Shown here in pieces: positions 56,741-64,000 of a DNA stretch of 64,000 bases. The first letter of the stretch is position 1. Each line of letters starts with the position of its first letter. The notes below the pieces were generated by a model. The model was given only the letters and a program-made list of their open reading frames with translations. It did not search any database and was not told the DNA's origin. The stretch is from contig NC_080559.1 of NCBI RefSeq assembly GCF_030253575.1, positions 6,771,501 through 6,835,500 on the forward strand, in the 5' to 3' direction. Origin of the DNA: Rhododendron vialii (Eukaryota; Streptophyta; Magnoliopsida; Ericales; Ericaceae). Position numbers and translations under genes: made by a program.

Positions 56741-58127
56741 TGATAGGCGCGTGGAATTCATGAATTTAAGCGCCTAAGTAGGGAAATTAGCGCGTTAGAC
56801 GTGCATTTAATTCTCATTTTTCCATTTAATGCGTGCACGAGGTTGGATTTTGTGTTTGTGCCTAATTTGCAGGAAATTGAGATGTTTTGGCGCTAATGAG
56901 AAGTACCCGGTAGGCCGTGATAGAGCTTGTGAGTGTGAAAGGCTGTGGAGACTAAGTGTTGGAGTGAAATTGACGAGGAAATCACCGTAGTCATTCGCGA
57001 GCGCTACAAGAAAGTGGTATAGCGCTCAGAAGTGGATAGCAAAGTCCACAAAGTGATCAGAGAGTTGGCTAGCGCTACACCCTTTTTGGTGTAGCGCTAC
57101 CTAAAGGTTAAGAGAGAACATTGGCCAAAGCTAGGTCAACGGAGTCAACGCCTCAAACAAGTTCGCGAGCGCTATACCATTTGTTGTATAGCGCTACCGA
57201 GGGTGTTAATTGGCTATGGAACGGTGGCGTTTTGGGTCGTTGCGGGTCCGATTCCGATTTGTTTTAGAATTTTAATTGCAATTCGGGGATTAATATAAAT
57301 ACCTCGTTTTAAGTTAGTTTTAGGGTAGATTTTTCATTCCAGACTTTTACGTAGCAGCTTTTTCACTAACGTTGTTTTGTTTTCTCTCAGTTCTTAAGTT
57401 TTCTGCACTATTTCTTTCAATCGCTTGGATTCTGGTAACGTTTGTCGAATTTCTTCGTTAATTAAAGTTGTTCGTTATTATCTATTCTACGTGGATCTTT
57501 CTTTTATTTTTTTTCCGTCTCTTCTGCAATAGATGATCATGTTTCGATCTAGGGTTTTATTTTCTGTTATTTCAAGCATGCGTGAGTAGTTCCCCAGGGT
57601 GCAGCCACGGGACGAAGGCGTCCTGTGACTAGTTTAATCAATGTTTTACCTCGGGTACGAATTAATTCGTTTTTCCAACAGTTTTGGGATATGAAAGAAA
57701 ATCCCTTTCTAATAAACAAAACCCAGGCATCATCAGATTTTAAATGCGCATGAGAGCTGGTGACAAGTGGTGGGCATTTATTAGGAACCCCTTTTTTCTT
57801 ATTCTGAGATCAGTGAATTGAATAATTGTGTCCCGAGTAAATATTGGTTAGGCTAGTTGCAGACGCTGGGTTCCCACGGCTGTACTCTCCTTTAAATTTA
57901 TAGTTAATTAAATCAATTCAGTGATTTAGGTAGTAAATCAATCAATCAAACAAAGGGTGGCTACCTAAGAGCCAGATTAAACTAAAGTTCATCACAATTG
58001 AGTCAACACCGTCCGTCCGTCTCTGTGGTTCGACTCCGGTACTTCCGGAATTATTGTGCTACATTGGTCGAGAGTCCTACGCTTGGGACGCGTTTTTAGT
58101 CTTTATTTTAATACACCCGACAGGTCA
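56741..58127 (+). repeat. 5' LTR, 1387 bp
   Basis: Starts TGATAGGCGCG and ends GACAGGTCA. A TATA-like ttaatataaatacc is at about 57290-57303. Three hairpins with agcgct stems lie at 56997-57202. Differs from the visible 757 bases of the 3' LTR by a one-base indel and one or two substitutions. Confidence 0.85.
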
Positions 58128-58135
58128 AGCATTTT

Positions 58136-58153
58136 TGGCGCCGTTGCCGGGGA
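58136..58153 (+). other. Primer-binding site (tRNA-Asp type)
   Basis: TGGCGCCGTTGCCGGGGA follows the 5' LTR after eight bases. This sequence is the usual Asp-tRNA primer site of Athila-type elements. Confidence 0.8.
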
Positions 58154-58231
58154 ACGGCGACGTGTGTTCTAGAGTGTGAGTTTTCGTAATTTTTGTCTTT
58201 TAGTTGAGTCACCATAGGTAGAGAGAGGAAG

Positions 58232-60925
58232 GTGTCCTCTAAACAGGACCCTCTTTATTATCGCGACCCGACACATCGTTTAGTTCGAAAAGAACTGGAG
58301 TCGAGTCAGCCTGTGTTGTCTAGTTCTTCATCTTCTAGTTTAGAGTCAGACTCAGCTGAGCACCAGTCAGAGTCTATTCCCATTAGTGATTTTTATATAG
58401 ATTTGCCTTTTGAGTCAGTTAGTGTCAGCAATCCACTTTTCCAGTCAGTTCCAGAGTCAGTTTCGGAGTCAGAATCAGAGTCAGTCGAGATGGGAGATAG
58501 GCAATTAGTCAATCCGCCGTCCTTGAGACAGCACATGCATCCCGAGAGGACTACTCCTCTCGGACCCATTGTATTCCCTCAAGAGACACAAGAGGCACGC
58601 AATGCCGTTACAGTCAAACCTGGTGTCCTTAATAGTCTCCCTAGTTTCCACGGGAGGGAGTGCGATGATCCGTACGAGCATGTGCGGACATTCGAGGGAT
58701 TAGTGCGCAACCTTGCGTCTAATACCCAATATGAGAATGCGTGCCTCAAGCTGATTGAGGCGACGTTGAAAGATGGCGCGCTTCTGTGGTTCCGAATGCA
58801 AAAGTCTCAATCCTTCACCACATGGGCACAAGTGCGTGACGCATTTTATATGAAGTACTTTTCTGAGGCTAAGACTAAAACTTTTAGGCGTCAAATCCAA
58901 GGTTTTAGGCAGGAGAGGGATGAGTCATTTCTCAAGGCATGGGAGCGTTTCAAGGAATTGCTCCTAAGGCTGCCACACCATGGCTTTGAGAGAATTCAGT
59001 TAATCGGTTTCTTTCATCTGGGTCTCAACGCTGAGTCAGTCCAGCACATAGAATATTCTTGCAAAGGGGACGATTTCTTGTCCAAAACAGCGGACCAGGC
59101 TTGGGATTTCTTAGATGACCTAGCTGATAGGCAGAGGGCTTTAGAACCATCCGATTTTGAGCGATCCGGACCTTCTGAGTCCAGCGTTGTCCCGGTTACC
59201 ATTCGTGACCAGCGGCTTCAGGCTCAGGTTGAGAAAATGGCTCAGAGATTAGAGGAGCTAGAGGTGAGGCAGGTTCGTCCAGTTCATGAGGTATCAATTG
59301 AGGAAGTATGCGTGTGGTGTGAATGTAAAGGGCACACCGCGACGGTTTGTCCTGGGTTTATTGCCGCCAAGGGGGCGAGTCAGTTTAATCAGGAAGAAGT
59401 CAATGCAGTTAGAACCTGGGATCCTTATTCTACCACGTATAATGCGGGATGGAGGGATCACCCCAATTTTGGGTGGTCGGACTCCAGACCCGTAGGTGGA
59501 GGCCAAGTTCAACCCCTTGCGCTACCTCTGCCGCAGCAGTTTCAACAGGCCCAATCGTCCAGGCCTCTTCAGGGTCAAGTCATTCCATTCCATTTCCAGC
59601 AACAGCCTGGTAGGGGGGCAGGTCCATCAACTCGTGGTCCTCCCCCAGGTTATTCGCAAATAACCGCGCGTGATCATAAGTTAGAGGATACTGTCAATTC
59701 CCTGATGCAGTCACAGATGACATTTCAGACGGAATCAAGACAGCAAATTGGGGCCCTTACAACCCAAATGTCGCAACTCACTGCAGTTGTCAGTCAACTA
59801 CAGCAGGAGAAGGGTAAGTTTCCAGCCCAGGGTAGTGTAGCGGGTGCCCATTATTTGGGAAATTTTTCAGGTCCTAATGTTCAAAACCAGAATCAGGAGG
59901 AGGCTAAGTTAGTCACCATTCTCAGGAGCGGGAAGGAGATCGATAAGTCCATCCCGCTAAAGCAAAAACCAGCTCCACCCCCGGAGCCGGTTGATGCACC
60001 AAGAGCAACTCCTGATATTGTTGATGTCCCTAGGAAGGAGGTAAAGGATGATGAGGAGTCACCTGAGGTGGTAGTGCCTGCAACTGCGGCCCCCATGACT
60101 CCAACGCCACCCGTTGCTCCATACCCAAATCGCTTGGTGGCGAAACCTAAGGTCAATGTGAACTTTCAAATGCTTGAATTATTCAAGAAAGTTCAATTTC
60201 CTATCTCTTTGATGGAAGCCATTGACGCAATTCCCCAGTTTGCTAAGGTCTTGAAGGATCTGTGCACGTCAAAGCGGAGAACCAAGAGTCAGGATAAAGT
60301 GCTTCTGACGGAGCAAGTGAGCTCCATTCTCCGGGCTGAGATCCCTACTAAGTGCAAGGACCCTGGTTGTCCCACCATCCCTATAGCTATCGCGGGCCAA
60401 AAATTCGATAAGGCTTTGTTGGATTTAGGAGCAAGTGTCAACTTGCTCCCTTATTCGGTATACTTAAAGCTTGGCCTAGGCGATTTGAGAGCCACACCAG
60501 TCACGTTACAATTGGCCGACCGGAGTGTGAGAGTTCCAAAGGGGGTGGTGGAAGATGTTTTAATTCAAGTGGGCAAGTTTCTTTTTCCTGTCGACTTTAT
60601 TGTCCTAGATACTTGCCCAATACCGGAGGTCTTTGAGAAGACTCCTATCATCCTTGGCCGTCCTTTTCTAGCCACTTCCAGTGCTGTCATGAATTGTAAA
60701 ACTGGACAAGTCCAATTGTCGTTTGGGGACTTGAAAATGGAGGTGAAAGTGTTTAATGCAGAGAGCCGAGTCAAGATTGATGAGGTGAGTTTGATCGACA
60801 CGCTGGTGCAGGAGCATGTCGATAATATTTTATATAAGGATCTTCTAGAGATAGCCAAGGAGGCGTCATTCTTAAATTCTCCAGAATTAGGGAGTTTGAT
60901 GGAGGTGTTGGTCGATCCTGGGTGA
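58232..60925 (+). CDS. Gag-protease polyprotein of the Athila-like element
   Basis: One uninterrupted frame of 897 codons from 58232. The first codon there is GTG; the first in-frame ATG is at 58490 (residue 87), and a stop lies at 58205, so either the original ATG mutated or translation starts at 58490. The frame up to 58490 is acidic and Ser-rich. The Gag core (about residues 120-310) has LLWFRMQKSQSFTTWAQVRD and FLKAWERFKELLLRLPHHGF. A CCHC zinc knuckle, CVWCECKGHTATVC, is at about 360. The aspartic protease near residues 715-840 has DLGAS at its active site (Leu replaces the usual Ser or Thr, as common in Athila) and IILGRPFLAT. No frameshift to a pol frame; the stop is followed by non-coding DNA. 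Confidence 0.9.
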   Translation: MSSKQDPLYYRDPTHRLVRKELESSQPVLSSSSSSSLESDSAEHQSESIPISDFYIDLPFESVSVSNPLFQSVPESVSESESESVEMGDRQLVNPPSLRQHMHPERTTPLGPIVFPQETQEARNAVTVKPGVLNSLPSFHGRECDDPYEHVRTFEGLVRNLASNTQYENACLKLIEATLKDGALLWFRMQKSQSFTTWAQVRDAFYMKYFSEAKTKTFRRQIQGFRQERDESFLKAWERFKELLLRLPHHGFERIQLIGFFHLGLNAESVQHIEYSCKGDDFLSKTADQAWDFLDDLADRQRALEPSDFERSGPSESSVVPVTIRDQRLQAQVEKMAQRLEELEVRQVRPVHEVSIEEVCVWCECKGHTATVCPGFIAAKGASQFNQEEVNAVRTWDPYSTTYNAGWRDHPNFGWSDSRPVGGGQVQPLALPLPQQFQQAQSSRPLQGQVIPFHFQQQPGRGAGPSTRGPPPGYSQITARDHKLEDTVNSLMQSQMTFQTESRQQIGALTTQMSQLTAVVSQLQQEKGKFPAQGSVAGAHYLGNFSGPNVQNQNQEEAKLVTILRSGKEIDKSIPLKQKPAPPPEPVDAPRATPDIVDVPRKEVKDDEESPEVVVPATAAPMTPTPPVAPYPNRLVAKPKVNVNFQMLELFKKVQFPISLMEAIDAIPQFAKVLKDLCTSKRRTKSQDKVLLTEQVSSILRAEIPTKCKDPGCPTIPIAIAGQKFDKALLDLGASVNLLPYSVYLKLGLGDLRATPVTLQLADRSVRVPKGVVEDVLIQVGKFLFPVDFIVLDTCPIPEVFEKTPIILGRPFLATSSAVMNCKTGQVQLSFGDLKMEVKVFNAESRVKIDEVSLIDTLVQEHVDNILYKDLLEIAKEASFLNSPELGSLMEVLVDPG

Positions 60926-63230
60926 AGTAGGTGAACTGGTTGAGGCGTTGGTCAATCCTGTTTATTCGGATGACCCTATTGTGTAGCTGTTGTGGCTACG
61001 TTCCGACGGGTAGCTTTTGCGTACCACTCTCTTCATTGAGAAGTGGACCCGGCCCCTAGTAATAGGGGTACCCATCATTGACTTGGGTCTTATAGCTTTC
61101 GCACGCCGCTATTAAAATAAGGATCGTGTGCCCAGCTCCGGTTAGTAAGGGCAATTTTGTGTTGGTAACATTGGATTCTACTAATTAAGTTATGTTGTTT
61201 TTGGGCAATCTATTTATATTTGTCTTTTATTTCTTCGTTCTTTATTTCTTGTCTTTTGTTTAGTTATTTTTCTTCTCTCATATCAAAAAGAAAAAAAAAA
61301 TTGAAAAGCGAAAAAAAATTGCATCATGGTCTCGTATAGCCACCCGTTTCTTGCCCACCGGCGAGGGATGGGGAGAAAAGTATGACACGTTGATCGCGTG
61401 AAGATTTGGTGGAGTATTTCTCTTTTTATTTTTGTTTTGGGAGCTCGGATACCACGAACCTGGCGGAACTAATGTTTTTTTTGCAGAGTACGGTGATTGG
61501 CCCGGAGGCTGGGTGACAGGAAATTCCTCGAACATCGGCCGAGGTCATGGTGGTTGGCTGCCACCCGTAGGTCTATTTCTTCTCCCTTGTGCTTTCTTTT
61601 GATGTGTCTCCATGCTCTGGGGACATAGCATGTTTCTAGTTGGGGGGAGGGTGTACCTTGTACATGTTTTGTTGCGTTGCTAGGGTAATTTTAGGGTAAA
61701 TTTTTATTTTATTATTATTTTTTTTCCAGGGGATACATTTGTTATGCTTGATTGTATTGTTAGGCGAGCATGTTAGAATTAGCCGAATTATTGTGCCTGT
61801 TTTTATTCAAGTTCATGCATATATTTGGCGCCTTTGTGAACATGTTAGTGCTGTCGTTACGTTGAGTAAGTGTCCCCACGTAGTTAATAGTGCATCCTGA
61901 TAAACATTCTCATATTCTTTGTTTTCTTTTTCTCGCATTTGCGGAAAATAGTAGGCTTTTGTTTCACAATTGAGTAGCTAGATGTTTTGCATGCATTTGT
62001 GAGAGTTGGTAACGTGCATAGGGGATGAGACAAGGCATTTTTGCATGATTAGACCACATATGTGTCCCTTTGTCCAATCTTAAACCAGTCCGAGTCAGTT
62101 CTTGAGTCTAACCTAGGAAACCGGTGTGTGGGTTGGACTATAGTTTGGGGGGTCTAGCATTGTGCATCATGGGTGTCTTATTGCATTGGATTTGGAGCAT
62201 CGTTGTCGTCGAAAGTGAAAGTGAAGAAATCTTGATGGGTGTCATGTTTTGTAACCAAACCCAACCTTCAGGCCATAAAGCTAAGTCGAAAAAAAAAAAA
62301 AGAAAAAGAAAAGAAAAGAAAATGTGGAGTTGAGGCAAGTTGGGAGAAATCAGTACCTACTAGCACATCAGAATAAGTGATTGTTTGATCATGTTATAGG
62401 GCAGTCCTCGACTCTGTATCAACCGCCTCAGTTTCCAGATTTAGAGGTCAGCGACAACTTTGCCGAGAGCAGTTTGGATTGATTTTGGATTTCCATGATG
62501 CATGAAGCTAGGGTGGTGGTGTCATTTTATGTGTTTATTTCATGTTTTTCAGTGTCGGTGGATTATATTTGTTTTTCTAGTATTTGGGGCCGTAAAAATT
62601 TAGTTACGGATGTTTAAATCTATTGTTGGACTTTGTTTGGTTGGCACCAATGGAAGCATGTTGGTAGCTAAGGGTAAGGTGGCGGCTAGTCTGGGTAGAT
62701 GACCTTGCGCTACTATAGGCCGCCGCCTAATTTGTAGTTTCCCTTTCGTTCGGAACCATGGTCATTATAAGCCTAATTAAGTCCTTAGTGGACCTTGTGC
62801 GCGTTGTTAAACTCTCGTTCATGCATGTTTTATGTTAATGTTGCTAATTTTGTGGAATCGTGACTGTATATATATTGTGCTTTTATTCTTTGTCAGCGTT
62901 GTCTTTGATTGGCGCGTGGTGGCCTTTGTTTCGGTCCCACGTAGTTCGCCAAGCGCTTTTTGCATGGAATGTTTGAGTGTTCTGGTGAGCGAGTGTCGCA
63001 TCGTTGCCTTCGTGGGGGCAGTTATCTCTGCATTTGTTTCGGCACTAATTTTGTTCATCTTTTTACCAAGGCATGCATGCTTTTGAGTTGCAGGTGAGTG
63101 AGGAGGCGAAAATTTTTCGACCCGCCTATTTCTTGTACAGCATACATAACCTTTGTATTCCCCTTCGTGTCTTGTTAGTCTTTGTTTTGTTATTTTTCTT
63201 TTCGTTCGTTACTAGGGACTAGCAACGCTC
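60926..63230. other. Non-coding 3' region of the Athila-like element
   Basis: About 2.3 kb between the gag-protease stop and the polypurine tract, with no pol or envelope-like frame on either strand. Just after the stop a decayed copy of the last codons appears (gaggcgttggtcaatcctg at 60942). Short low-complexity A-rich stretches occur at 61284-61320 and 62288-62325. Confidence 0.7.
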
Positions 63231-63243
63231 AAGTTGGGGGATG
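63226..63243 (+). other. Polypurine tract
   Basis: aagttgggggatg lies directly before the 3' LTR and would prime plus-strand synthesis. Typical of gypsy elements. Confidence 0.75.
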
Positions 63244-64000
63244 TGATAGGCGCGTGGAATAATGAATTTAAGCGCCTAAGTAGGGAAATTAGCGCGTTAG
63301 ACGTGCATTTAATTCTCATTTTTCCATTTAATGCGTGCACGAGGTTGGATTTTGTGTTTGTGCCTAATTTGCAGGAAATTGAAATGTTTTGGCGCTAATG
63401 AGAAGTACCCGGTAGGCCGTGATAGAGCTTGTGAGTGTGAAAGGCTGTGGAGACTAAGTGTTGGAGTGAAATTGACGAGGAAATCACCGTAGTCATTCGC
63501 GAGCGCTACAAGAAAGTGGTATAGCGCTCAGAAGTGGATAGCAAAGTCCACAAAGTGATCAGAGAGTTGGCTAGCGCTACACCCTTTTTGGTGTAGCGCT
63601 ACCTAAAGGTTAAGAGAGAACATTGGCCAAAGCTAGGTCAACGGAGTCAACGCCTCAAACAAGTTCGCGAGCGCTATACCATTTGTTGTATAGCGCTACC
63701 GAGGGTGTTAATTGGCTATGGAACGGTGGCGTTTTGGGTCGTTGCGGGTCCGATTCCGATTTGTTTTAGAATTTTAATTGCAATTCGGGGATTAATATAA
63801 ATACCTCGTTTTAAGTTAGTTTTAGGGTAGATTTTTCATTCCAGACTTTTACGTAGCAGCTTTTTCACTAACGTTGTTTTGTTTTCTCTCAGTTCTTAAG
63901 TTTTCTGCACTATTTCTTTCAATCGCTTGGATTCTGGTAACGTTTGTCGAATTTCTTCGTTAATTAAAGTTGTTCGTTATTATCTATTCTACGTGGATCT
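63244..64000 (+). repeat. 3' LTR (partial, first 757 bp)
   Basis: Aligns with 56741-57498 at a constant offset after one single-base indel at about 63259. Runs off the window. Confidence 0.9.

Larger units (their letters stand above)
56741..64000 (+). mobile_element. Athila-like LTR retrotransposon, gag-protease only (3' LTR cut by window end)
   Basis: 5' LTR 56741-58127, internal region 58128-63243, 3' LTR from 63244 to beyond the window. The primer site and Gag and protease type point to the Athila branch of gypsy elements. No reverse transcriptase, RNase H, integrase or envelope-like frame is present in the 5.1-kb interior, so the element appears non-autonomous, comparable to the class known as TR-GAG but with a protease as well. 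The 3' TSD is outside the window. Confidence 0.9.

Noticed and set aside
58232-58490. Taking GTG at 58232 as the certain start of Gag
   Set aside because: GTG is not a usual nuclear start codon in plants; ATG at 58490 is the first in-frame ATG, so the upstream part is left uncertain.

Overview
The window is nuclear DNA from a flowering plant, most likely a core eudicot. The evidence is GT-AG introns, HSP20-type RTM2-like genes, SBT1.9-like subtilases, an Athila-type LTR retrotransposon and many plant transposon families (hAT, Mutator, CACTA, PIF/Harbinger, Stowaway, TRIM). The order is not decidable from the sequence. Host genes fill a small part of the window; the rest is duplicated intergenic DNA and transposons.

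Layout. Positions 1-28660 hold three tandem units of about 9-10 kb, all with genes on the minus strand. Each unit carries an RTM2-like gene of type A (A1 at 1-1000, running off the left edge; A2 at 9310-10364; A3 at 19708-20770) and a type B locus. Only the third B locus is complete (B3, 23876-25333). In units 1 and 2 only the 3' end of B survives (4809-4973, 13413-13573). A second duplication then repeats a block that begins inside the intron of B and runs through a plus-strand SBT1.9-like subtilase: copy one is 25000-34410 (subtilase A, 30009-32549) and copy two is 40828-56720 (subtilase B, 46963-49558). Copy two contains an orphan B exon 1 at 41081-41183. A third subtilase, inverted, frameshifted and truncated, lies at 35815-36906 against an old LTR remnant.

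Because the same DNA occurs two to four times, many transposon insertions can be called by comparison with an uninterrupted paralogous site, with target-site duplications (TSDs) readable to the base. Examples are a hAT element at 12382-13094 (8-bp TSD), a Mutator-like MITE at 6404-6699 (9-bp TSD), a Harbinger MITE at 15740-16179 (TAA), a solo LTR at 16996-18806 with a CACTA element nested in it (17117-18248), a hAT element at 44327-45258, and a Harbinger-like element at 50633-53530 carrying a nested 2.4-kb solo LTR.

The right end (56741 to beyond 64000) is a young Athila-like LTR retrotransposon. It encodes one Gag-protease reading frame and no visible reverse transcriptase, RNase H or integrase, so it appears non-autonomous. 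Its two LTRs are almost identical over the 757 bases that can be compared.

Function. The RTM2-like proteins are small-heat-shock-domain proteins with a C-terminal membrane anchor. The family's founding member, Arabidopsis RTM2, restricts long-distance potyvirus movement in phloem. The subtilases are secreted serine proteases with complete catalytic residues. Nothing seen links the two families functionally; they appear to have been copied together by duplication. I found no clearly new molecular system. The most interesting items are the duplication history, the concentration of subtilase differences in the protease-associated domain, the gag-protease-only element with hairpin-rich LTRs, and two transposons that carry tRNA-like segments.
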